Below, piece after piece: positions 47,901-57,800 of a DNA stretch of 64,000 nucleotides. Below the pieces are notes generated by a model. The model saw only the letters and a list, made by a program, of their open reading frames with translations, was not told the DNA's origin and made no database searches. Origin of the DNA: Strigamia acuminata (lineage: Eukaryota; Arthropoda; Chilopoda; Geophilomorpha; Linotaeniidae); assembly GCA_949358305.1 (NCBI GenBank), contig OX442316.1, positions 10,602,001 to 10,666,000 of the forward strand, given 5' to 3'. The stretch's first letter is position 1. Each line of letters opens with the position of its first letter. A program made the position numbers and the translations under genes.

Positions 47901-48085
47901 ACTTTTTGATACAGAACAAATCTCTTTGATCTTTGAACATCCATAGGGGGCATCCAAAGACCCTTTAAACACGTGAACAAGTGATTCAAACCCCTAAACA
48001 TGAGTCATCCATCCCCCAATCATTATATGTTGCGCTGAAACCAGTTGGAAATAAGCATTCGAAGCAGGCAGCTCCAACAACCAAG
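41920..48085. other. Gene-poor region
   Basis: About 6.2 kb with no supported gene on either strand. Frames here are short and isolated. Contents: a polypyrimidine tract near 42910-42955, a less AT-rich patch at 42960-43120, a GACGTCA (CRE-like) near 44472, and several GATAAG/AGATAA motifs (near 45960, 46105, 47735). It could be regulatory DNA for the downstream gene starting at 48086, whose protein looks like a developmental regulator; that is inference. Confidence 0.45.
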
Positions 48086-49313
48086 ATGAAGGTAATAATG
48101 GTGTATGGAGGATATTAATGTACTTGGAAAATGTCAATGAAGTACGTCTTTAAAAATGTCGATCATCAAGCGCAGTAATCGTGTGATAAGTACCAAAGAG
48201 ATTTAATTTATCCTAATGCTTGATTAGTTAGTTTAATTTGGCGAATTAGTAGCCGAAAGAGTTTAAATACTGCACAGATTGTCTTGCTTTCTTCATTTAA
48301 AGGAGTGAAAAAAAAAACAAATACAAGACAAACGGATGCTCAATTTTATTTAATTTTTAGAAGTTTGGTTACAATTTTGCGTATATTTTTTCAAACATAA
48401 ATTTAAATAATTTGTTGTTTTGATTCCAAAATTAAAATGTTTAATTTCTTTATAAAAATAATTAATGAAAAAAAAATTAATTTCTAGATCGCTGCAAACT
48501 TGTTCCAACACTCGCGACGAGACGATTTTATAATGGCCACTAATACTCCACCAACAGCATCAATCAACAGCGCCACCCTGTGGTTCAAGCAAGAAGCAGA
48601 CCCAATGCGGGCTCTCCATTCGACACCGTCTTCAACCCCGCCCACGCTTGACGCAAACACGGCGACGGCTGACCTGGAACCCACGTCTAAGTTGAATGCT
48701 CTATCCCCTTCAACCACCTACACGTCCCCTCAGACTCCCGACAAGACACCCCCAACCCCCACCAACCATCACCATCTTCTCATGGCCGACTACAGTGCTT
48801 ACAACACGGCTGCGGATCCATCGCCGCCCCCTCAACACCGCTCCCCGTACGCCTCTTCCCCGAGCCGAGACTTCTTCGCGGTAGGCGGCGGACTTCCCAT
48901 GGACGGCACCGGTCAATTCGGAACCGACAGCGGTTTAGCTGCAGCCTCCTTTACCAACATGTACTTACGAAATACAGCCGCATCGGTGTTGCCCATACAA
49001 TATTTCAATAACCAAGATAACGCCAACGCGAGCAACGGATGGTCAACGTCGACCCCCGGGTTACCTGCCGACGAGTACACCGCGTTGAAGAATTCCACTG
49101 GCTCGTTGCCATCTATCGGCCAACGATTCTCTTTGACCGGATCTGGGGGTGGTTTGACACCGCGAAGCAACGGATTGCAGTCGTACGCATCTGCGTACAT
49201 GAATGCCGCGAGTCCGGCCGAATTGACCACGTGGGCTACTTACGATCCAGCATCAACGTTGCATTACGGTGTTGCTAATTCGGCTTCACCACCCATGGCA
49301 CGCATGAATTCAG
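48086..49313 (+). CDS. 5' part of a Ser/Thr/Pro-rich, transcription-factor-like protein (partial)
   Basis: A candidate first exon ends ATG AAG before GTAATA (48086-48091). It joins in phase 0 to a long exon from 48488 (after tttctag) to 49313 (before GTATGG), giving about 277 residues with no stop. If unspliced, the exon's frame stops 14 codons further on (49354). Composition is rich in Ser, Thr, Pro, Ala, Asn with HHH and short proline runs, as in N-terminal activation regions of developmental transcription factors (GATA-type factors are one possibility). No DNA-binding domain is visible; it would be in later exons. If the first exon is wrong, translation can start at the Met at 48533. The LTR retrotransposon begins 600 bases after the donor, in the same orientation, so it likely occupies this gene's intron. 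Confidence 0.6.
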
Positions 49314-49912
49314 GTATGGAAAATACTAATCAGACGTGGATGTTTTACTCTTAAATTAATTTTAATGTTTTAATTTGAACTTGAATTTTGTGTTCCAATT
49401 GTAAAGGAAATGGGATATGTTTTTTTGTTTTAATCATTATTATTTTTTAAGCTGCGCAAAAAAAAAATGAATTTGACATTTTACAGTACGGAAGTTTGAA
49501 AGGAAAAGTTTTTTTTATTTATTATTTGCTTGTTGTTGTTGTAGTTTAATGATTACATTTGTTTTTAAACGGTACTTAAGTAATAAGGTAGATTAAGTTT
49601 GTTTGTATAATGTTATGGTTGCACGCCATTATGGGTCTCATCTTTTACATCTGTCATCAGAAGCATTTTCTCGGCTCGTTAGTTTTGCCAACGCCGAATT
49701 AAACCACGAGTCAAATTTCAAACACCCCTTACGAACACCTCTTACTAACACTCACAAGTGTGCCTTCCTATCTCAATCAAAATAATTCTATTTTTTTTTA
49801 AATAAATAAACTAAATAATTAAATATATAAAAAAAAGAAAACTGCAATAAAGAAATCTTTTACTATTCTACTCACATGGCGCTGGGTGGTCGGTTGACCA
49901 GTGTCAAAACCT
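49314..49912. other. Start of intron or 3' flank before the LTR element
   Basis: About 600 bases of AT-rich sequence between the donor at 49314 and the 5' LTR. No exon, repeat or poly(A) signal of note is evident. The bases adjoining the LTR (AACCT) are the left half of the target site; the right half is outside the window. Confidence 0.5.
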
Positions 49913-50917
49913 TGTAGTGACCCTAGTGGTCACTAATGAAGTGTCGGGAATGAGCCCGAAATAAAATATTAAATTGGAGATTGTTTTATTTTATTTTATA
50001 TTTTTTATGATTTCCTGTCTAGATAAAGGGAGTTAGGCAGGGTGGGAGGAATTGTGGGTGGTCGCCAAGGAAACCAGCCCGCAACCTCCCGGAGCAGGAA
50101 ACACTTCCTGTGAGGAGCAGAAAAACTCCTCAGTTTGAAACCTACTTTGAGAGCAACCAGTCACCAAAATCTTCCTGAGAAAACACCATTCTACAAGCCG
50201 ATTTAGTGAAAGATTGTCAGAGTATTTGGACTCATTCTTGCAGATTGCCAGAGCGATTTGTGAGATATTTCTTGCTGTTACTTCAGTTAGTGACAGTGGG
50301 ATTTTTATCTTGCCAAACAAGTATTGTTTGGAGGGATTTCTATTCTTGGCCAACAGCCATTGTTGGACTGAGACTTCTCACTCGCGACGAAGCGAAGTGA
50401 GCGCGAGTGTGAGAGATTGTTGTGCGGAATCAGCCGCAACGACGCCGCGACGACGACGTTGCGACCTGGAGAGGACGAAGAGAGCGGGATTGAGCCCGAA
50501 CGAGTCACGAGGAAGTAGTTGGAACGGAATTGAGTCCGTGTTGAAGAAACGTCGAGGCCGAGCCGAGCGTCGAGTGAAGCGAATCCAAGCGTTCGGCGTT
50601 CCCGAGAAGTGGAGTCGTCGAATCGACTGGATTCTTTATCATTTTCCTTTGCTTTTAATTATATTTCTTTTAGTAAATTATTTCTTCAGTCATTTAATTT
50701 ATCCGTTTATCACAAAATAATATCTTGTATTCGATTTAGTGTTTATTCTAAGTTTGAATAAATCGTCTGTTAATTGAGAAATAATTGAGTCATTATTTCT
50801 CCTATCATTTGAGTTAATATTAAGTTATTTTGAGAAGTATTTGTATAAGTCCTGGCACGGCATCAATGAGTTTAGTTTTATTGTTAATATTCTTCACAGT
50901 AATTTGAGCTCATTACA
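49913..50917 (+). repeat. 5' LTR
   Basis: The LTR starts TGTAGTG and ends CATTACA, so its ends are TGTA...TACA inverted termini. Its left edge is fixed by the copy at 63835, which follows the polypurine tract. Its right edge is set by CA just before the candidate primer site. Length 1,005 bases. A small palindrome GTGACC/GGTCAC sits at the very start (49917-49933). Poly(A)-like AATAAA lies near 49961. A GC-rich, Arg-coding patch occupies about 50390-50610, and a 168-codon frame (50214-50720) lies wholly inside. Confidence 0.9.
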
Positions 50918-50919
50918 CT

Positions 50920-50940
50920 TGGGGGCCCGTTATTTGAACC
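50920..50940 (+). other. Candidate primer-binding site (tRNA-Pro-like)
   Basis: Two to three bases after the LTR end comes TGGGGGCCCGT followed by TATTTGAACC. TGGGGGC-CGT resembles the known tRNA-Pro primer site, and ATTTGAACC is the complement of a tRNA T-loop (GGTTCAAAT). Between them five bases of the tRNA-Pro acceptor/T stem seem missing. The primer identity is inference. Confidence 0.55.
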
Positions 50941-51040
50941 TTAACAACTTATCTTCAGTTGAGGGACCAATTTTGTGTGATAAAAGTTATTTTGTGATAG
51001 AGTATTCTGTTTCTTTCTTCTTTTCTGTGACTAAAACGAG

Positions 51041-54000
51041 ATGTCGCAGCCACAAGATTCGAGGAGAGGACGGGGAAACGGCCGCGGACCTCGCACACGA
51101 GGCGGAAGGACCACAGGAGCAGCCAATGTGCATCCTTCATCATCATCCGAGTCGGACCATGCAGATGACACCCAGGCTATGACGAGCAAGGAATTTCGTC
51201 TGGAAGTATCGCCTGAACGGCAGGGAGAATTTTGGCTAAAACAAACGAGAGAGGAGTCCCAAGATTTGCTTGGAAAATCAAGTATCTCAGGAGCTTCGTC
51301 GCAACATGGCGACACGCCAGCCACGGTGGATTCGACTCCAACAAGCAAAATAGACCTTTCTCACATGACGTTGGAGCAAGTCATCGCTGTAGCAAGGAAG
51401 CGTGGTCGACTAGTGCGAGCCTACAAGCAGCAAGCGTCAGGACGTGCCCGCGATGAGGCGGAAAGTTCAGGAGAAAACTCCCCAACCCGCCATAAATTAG
51501 CGAGAGCTCGCCAACGCATCGCAGATGTCATGAAAGAGATGGAAGACAGTCTCCAGGAGCGTCACCAGCAGTATGAGGAAGGTGTGCAGCTTTCTGATGA
51601 AGACGTGGCACAAATAACGGCAGCAATGGCCGATCGAGCAAGGCGACTGCAACTGGCACATTCCGAAGAATTCCAGATGTTGAAACGGCTCAAGTTAGAG
51701 GAACGCCACGCCAAACAAGCGAAATTCGAGGCAGAATTGGCCAAGAAAACAACAGATGAAGATATTCGCGCAAAGAAAGATCAATTGGACGCAGAAATTC
51801 GTGCTACCAAAGACCGACTCGAAGCAGAAATGCGCACGATGAGGAACAAATTGGCAGCGGAAAAACTCCGTCAGGAAACGGAGCAAAAAGAATTACGTGC
51901 ACAACGAAAAGCGCAAGCGGCGGCGGAGCGAGAGGCAATTCTTGAAGAAAATCGGAAGATAGAAGCGGAAAAAGTCCGTTTGGAAACCGAAAAGCAAGAA
52001 TTGCTGGCAAAGCAAAAGGCCATGGAGTCGGCGGAGAGCAGGGAAATCCATTACCTTCGTCAAGCTGCTCTTGAAGCACAAGAAGCCGCGGAAAGAGTCC
52101 GCCGAGAAAATGAAGAACTAAAATATCTCGCACAATGTCAGTATCAAGTGCCGAGCAACATTCCACCTCGCCGACCTGAAGTAGTGAATTTATCACCAGA
52201 ATCGTCTAGGAACTCTTTAAAAAGGAAAGGTGAAATGGATGAAAAAAGAGACTCCAAACGTGCTTCTATGTCACCAGCCAAAAATCCAAACGTATTGGAC
52301 ATAATTGATCGAAGAAATCGTCAGCATCTAACAAATCAATCAGCTGCAGCAGACAAAAAACAAGGTAAAGTGACAGGATTAGATCCAGCAGACCCGCAGA
52401 TTTGGGATAAGCCCAAAAAGATGGAAACTGAAAATGTCAGAGTATCTTCTACAAAAAATGAAGGAAAATCATTTGACGTTTACACAGAAAAACCAATAAA
52501 TGAGAACGATCCTTGTTACCATCGTAAATATACGTTGGAAGAAGCAGTTGAACACTTGTCAGCAGCTAATGAAAGAGATAGGCAACGCGAAATAAGTCGC
52601 GAAAATGAAAAACAAAAGTTTCAACACGATCAAGAAGTTCCAGAGCAAGATAAAAGCAGCAACCAAAATGCTGCGACTGGACATGATGAAGCAACTGGAC
52701 AAGCCAGTTATACGAAAGTTAGGGATTACAATGATTATCTACAAGGCGAATATTCCCAGCAACCGGAAAATGTAGATCCACGAAATGAGTCGTGTAATCA
52801 ACAAGGAATTCACACGCACACTGAAGTACGATTTTCCAACGAGACACGATCACAATATGAAAGAGAGCCGCGAAATGAGTCGCGTTATCAACAAGAAACG
52901 GACCAACAAGGTGCTGCTTGCTTCAACAACGAAACGCGTCAACAACGTAATTACGAAGCAACAGGACAGCACAATTTAAATCGAAATGAGTCGATGGAAA
53001 GAAATAATTCAAGTCAACGATCTGATTATCAAGACGAATCACGACAGCAAAGGGGCTCCTATTGGTATGAGGGTTATACCCAAAGAGAATCACAAGGACG
53101 TCGTGACAACTCACAGGATCGACACGATAATTCGTACCGACGACGTGACTATTCGGAGGGGCGACGTGATGATTCACGTGGACAATACGACGATTCACAG
53201 AGGCGACGTGATGATTCACGTGGACGATACGACGACTCGAATAGACGTCGTGACGATTCATATAGAGACCAGAGAAGATCACGGTCGAGTCCGCCACCAA
53301 CACAGCAAAAAGAGTACGAAAATGATCAAAAATACTCAAATTCGGATCATTTCCGACAGCGGGACTCTGATTTTTCCAGATCACGTGAGGAAAGGAGACG
53401 TGGAGGATATTTTCGACAAGACGATAGAGATCCACCGCCAACTAACCCACGCACTTTACCAAGAAGCACGGAGGAATTGGAAGAAATTATCTCAAGACAG
53501 ATCGATTCGCGACTATCTCAAATCCCCTCGAAATCTCAGGAAATGGAGGAAATGTTAAGAAAACTAATTCGAAAATATTGTTCAAGCAATTGGACTCACC
53601 ATTACACCCCATCTCATCAAATCAAATGGGACCGAATTACTCCCGATATGTTTGATGGAGGTTGGCAGGCTGGTACCCAATTTCTGGATGAAGTTATGCA
53701 TCTAGTTATAAATCACGAGATGGACCCAGACGTAACTTTGAAAAAATTAATTCCGAAAATGCTGGTTGGAAGTGCAACAAATTGGTTGCGAAAAAATAAT
53801 TTCACACACTGGGATGAATTTGTAAAAGCTTTTATGAAGGAATATGGAGAATCCAACGCCATGATGATAAAATATTGGGATAATCATAAACAGACGTTGG
53901 GAGAAGACATTCGCACGTATTTAAGACGTACAGAAGATTTGTTTACCCAACTCCCATATCATATTAGCGATTTCGACAAAGACAGAAAATTCAGGAATGG

Positions 54001-54823
54001 CCTGACTCCTTTTTCCGAGCAAGTGTTGCGAATGGTAGATGCACCAATGGCCAGTTCCTTCGAAAAATTATCGCAATTCATACGAAACCACCAAATGTAC
54101 ATTGACGACCGGTACGCTTCAGACATTCCAATTGAAGAACAAAGAGCACGAGATGAACAACAACGACACCAGTCAGACTACACTCGAGCTGGTGCAAAAA
54201 TGATGCGCCCGCGTTCTCAATTCTCGCTGTTACGAGAGGAAACCTCCACCAAAAAACGAGAGAGTGGACATCCTCCTTATCCACAGCCACGAATACCAAT
54301 GCGACCAAATGTCAAATGGACACAATACCCGGGTGAATCCAGTGAGTCGATTGGAGATACTCAGATAATGCTGGCCGAATATACAGAAGAAGAAGTAGAC
54401 AAATTGATGGATGCTGCTAGTGTGTTATTCACGAAAAATAATCCAGCAATAACAAAATATAAGCCTCCAATGCAGGTGAGGCAACCGCAGCAAACGAGTT
54501 TGCAGCCACAGATGAAAGGAAATACGTCCTTCCTTCCAAAACCATTTTCAGTCGATTTCAATTTGAAAAAAGAAAATAATAAATCGCAAATTGGAGAAAA
54601 AACTGAACAAACTTCAACTCCAAGTAGCACTGATGACGGCAATAAGGCCAACCAAATAAAGTTGACTCCAGAAAATGCACCATGCCATAATTGCGGACAA
54701 ATTGGGCACTGGGCGCGACAATGTCCACACCCGAAAAGATTGATGTCTGCAGAAGAAATGGAGCAACTTGTAAACTCCTTATCCGAAAGTATCACAAAAA
54801 ACTTGAACGCGCGGGCTCAATAA
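51041..54823 (+). CDS. gag: Gag polyprotein of the LTR element
   Basis: An open frame of 1,260 residues, much longer than usual gypsy Gag (about 300-500). The N-terminus is RG-rich (RRGRGNGRGPRTRGG). Residues about 150-365 are a long Glu/Lys/Arg/Ala coiled-coil region. Residues about 365-850 are polar low-complexity, including a tandem RRDDS-RGRYDDS repeat (about 684-750). A capsid-like Retrotrans_gag segment spans about 850-1017 (DMFDGGWQAGTQFL, ATNWLRKN, KYWDNHKQTLGEDI). One zinc knuckle CHNCGQIGHWARQC is at 1215-1228. Role: particle assembly and RNA packaging. The start follows a 120-base leader after the LTR. The stop UAA lies in the loop of the predicted frameshift stem. The long coiled-coil and RD-repeat insert are unusual. 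Confidence 0.95.
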   Translation: MSQPQDSRRGRGNGRGPRTRGGRTTGAANVHPSSSSESDHADDTQAMTSKEFRLEVSPERQGEFWLKQTREESQDLLGKSSISGASSQHGDTPATVDSTPTSKIDLSHMTLEQVIAVARKRGRLVRAYKQQASGRARDEAESSGENSPTRHKLARARQRIADVMKEMEDSLQERHQQYEEGVQLSDEDVAQITAAMADRARRLQLAHSEEFQMLKRLKLEERHAKQAKFEAELAKKTTDEDIRAKKDQLDAEIRATKDRLEAEMRTMRNKLAAEKLRQETEQKELRAQRKAQAAAEREAILEENRKIEAEKVRLETEKQELLAKQKAMESAESREIHYLRQAALEAQEAAERVRRENEELKYLAQCQYQVPSNIPPRRPEVVNLSPESSRNSLKRKGEMDEKRDSKRASMSPAKNPNVLDIIDRRNRQHLTNQSAAADKKQGKVTGLDPADPQIWDKPKKMETENVRVSSTKNEGKSFDVYTEKPINENDPCYHRKYTLEEAVEHLSAANERDRQREISRENEKQKFQHDQEVPEQDKSSNQNAATGHDEATGQASYTKVRDYNDYLQGEYSQQPENVDPRNESCNQQGIHTHTEVRFSNETRSQYEREPRNESRYQQETDQQGAACFNNETRQQRNYEATGQHNLNRNESMERNNSSQRSDYQDESRQQRGSYWYEGYTQRESQGRRDNSQDRHDNSYRRRDYSEGRRDDSRGQYDDSQRRRDDSRGRYDDSNRRRDDSYRDQRRSRSSPPPTQQKEYENDQKYSNSDHFRQRDSDFSRSREERRRGGYFRQDDRDPPPTNPRTLPRSTEELEEIISRQIDSRLSQIPSKSQEMEEMLRKLIRKYCSSNWTHHYTPSHQIKWDRITPDMFDGGWQAGTQFLDEVMHLVINHEMDPDVTLKKLIPKMLVGSATNWLRKNNFTHWDEFVKAFMKEYGESNAMMIKYWDNHKQTLGEDIRTYLRRTEDLFTQLPYHISDFDKDRKFRNGLTPFSEQVLRMVDAPMASSFEKLSQFIRNHQMYIDDRYASDIPIEEQRARDEQQRHQSDYTRAGAKMMRPRSQFSLLREETSTKKRESGHPPYPQPRIPMRPNVKWTQYPGESSESIGDTQIMLAEYTEEEVDKLMDAASVLFTKNNPAITKYKPPMQVRQPQQTSLQPQMKGNTSFLPKPFSVDFNLKKENNKSQIGEKTEQTSTPSSTDDGNKANQIKLTPENAPCHNCGQIGHWARQCPHPKRLMSAEEMEQLVNSLSESITKNLNARAQ

Positions 54824-57800
54824 AAGCAGTGGAGCTCGCGCCAACAAAAATTTCGGAAAATCTGCTACAAGCCCAACCAACATCAGAATTAACAATCGAA
54901 ATGGTACAAGATTCGGATGGATTATCGGAGGTCCAGCCAATAAATGAAGCCATGACGGAAACGCTGTTAATATCAGAAACATTATCAGAATCAAAGGACT
55001 TGCTGAAAAACTCTGAAAATTCGCAAAACATGCAGACAACACTGCCGGAAAATTCGGAAAATTGTGGAAATTTACAGAATGACCGATCATTAGATGGAGA
55101 AATATCAGAGACTTCATTAATATTGAAAACATCAGCGGAACCCGAGAATTTGACTGAAAATACCCAAGAAACTCCACCAACAGCAAAAGCGCCTAAGGGA
55201 GCACGATTCATCAAAGACCCCAAAACTGGAGAATATGTGCAATCAGAATTAGCTGAAAAATCACATAAAGTGATAGGAACTTTAGAAGGTGGAAAAGGGA
55301 CAATAGTCTTTAACTTTGAAGACGGCGAAGTCGTAGGGATGAGATATCCGACACAAAAACCAGTGACGGACTCTAAACTGGAACAAGCCGAAACTTCATC
55401 AAAAATGAACATTCTGAAAGACAATGGACCACTAAAAAACACAACTATTCCAGTAACACTCACGTCACCAGAAGCAATTGGCACAATGCCAAAAAGAGGA
55501 GAAATGATTTGTGAAATGGAATGTGGACAAATAGTAGGAATAAAATTTCCACCAGTAGAATTGGAAAATTGTCCAAAAATAAAAGAAATCTATGAAACAA
55601 ATAGAACTTATTTCACAGCAGAAGTGACGGAAGCCCTTAAAAATGTGGAAATCACACAAGAAAATGAAGCAACAATTTTTTGGGCAAAGGTAAAAGAGAC
55701 CTATGAGGAAACACCATCACTAGCAGCATGGATGACAGATACACCAACTGAGCCTGTGGAATGGGATCCATTATTGAAAGAGTTAACAACATTGGAGCCG
55801 GAAGGACCACGCATCAGAATTTTTAATATATTATTGCCAGAAGAAGATGTTTTGGAAGGGATGACAACAATAGACCTCCAAACAGAACAAGGATCCATCG
55901 CTGCCATGCTAGACTCAGGAGCCAACCGTAGTTGTGTTTCATGGCCATTAATTCAGGCGATGGGATTGGAAAAAGAAGTGTGGCCCGTCAAGGCCAATAT
56001 GGCTGTAAATACAGCAGATAAAAAAGTGCAACCGATGGGAACAATAAGGATGATGATTCGTTGGACCCATGGAATGATGCAACAGTATTTCCTCGTGTTA
56101 CCACACGACATGAAATTCATGTTGGTTGGCAATGATGCCATGAAACGAATGAAAATACAGCCCAATCCGCTCAACGGCAAGTGGAACTTTATTTCAACGA
56201 TCGACGTGCCACAACCATATATGCCACAATTCATCATGGATAAATATGAGCAGAAGAAACTGGAAGAGCCAGAATCATTGCGAAAAACATTCCGAAAAGA
56301 GAGTAGTTTTTGCGCATTTGAAGCGAGATTGAAAGTTGGCAATGGCTTGCATGACATGATAGAAGAAGCCAAACTGCAACTAACAGAAGCTTTACAATTA
56401 GAGCATGTATTGAAGAAATATGAGAAAATTTTGAGTAAAAATCCAGGCAAGACTCATGTGGTACAGCACACCATCAATTTAGACACTGACAAACCAATAA
56501 GGGTTCCTTTTAAATCTTGGAATCCACAAAAAAGGGAAATATTGCGGACATTATGCCAAGAAATGATTGATAAGGGCTATGTAACAACTGCAGAAGGCGA
56601 TTATGCGACAAGGATTGTGTTGGTAATGAGACCAGGTTCAGAGCCACGTCTCTGTATTGATTACAGAGCGCTGAATGAACACACTCTGTATGACCCGCCC
56701 CAGATGCCGACAATAACAGAAATTTTAAGAGAACTCGGCGAATTTCAATGGGTTTCTACCATTGATCTAACGAAAGGATACTGGCAAATAGATTTGAGAC
56801 CGGAAGACCGTCCGAAAACAGCATTCTGGAGTCCTCAAGGCCGACTGATGTTTAACGTCATGCCTTTTGGACTGGTCAATGCGCCAACCACTTTTCAGCG
56901 ACTAATAGAAAAGGTACTAGGCGAAGCATTCCGAAAATATGCTTGGGCCTACCTTGACGATATTGTGATCGTATCAAAAACGTACGCAGAACACATGAAA
57001 CATCTAGATTCAGTTTTAGGAAAATTACAGAAAGCTGGATTGCATGTAAACCCAACAAAGTCAAAATTCTGCAGGAAGGAACTAAAATTTCTAGGGTACA
57101 AACTTGGAATCAACGGCTTAAGCGTAGACCCAGCCAAAGTAGCGGCCATAAAGGAATTTCCAGCGCCAAAAAATTTGACAGAGTTACAACGATTTTTTGG
57201 CATGGTCAATTTTTTTCATAGACTTCTCAAGAATCTGGCCACAGTGGCCGAACCTCTACGCCCACTCCTGAAGAAAGGGATAGAATTTATTTGGGAGGAA
57301 GTACACCAAGTTGCCTTTGATAACATTAAGCAATTACTGACCGATGCCAAAACTATGCACTTGCCAAATTTACACCAACCATTCATCGTAAGGACAGACG
57401 CGAGTAAGAAAGGATTGGGTGCTGCCTTGATGCAGATCAAAGAAATTGATGGACAAATGATTGAATCACCGTGTGTGTACCTCAGTAGATGTCTGCAACA
57501 GGCAGAACTTAATTACGGCGCCACGGATCTCGAATGTTTGGCGGTAATTTGGGCGCTCCGAAAATTTAGACCATATTTGGAGTTCACAAGTTTCGTTGTG
57601 CAGACGGATCATGAGGCGCTAAAATGGTTGATGAGACTGGAAGAGCCAGCTGGACGTCTCGCCCGTTGGCAGATGGAATTGATGTCTTATAATTTTACAA
57701 TCCAATATTTGAAAGGGACTGCCAACACATTAGCAGACGCCTTATCTAGAGCACCAATTCAACTCATCTGCGACAACGAAGAGACGGGAGAAGCCGACGG

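Noticed and set aside
54779-55484. Minus-strand frames inside pol
   Set aside because: Shadows of the pol coding frame, with no start context or domain.
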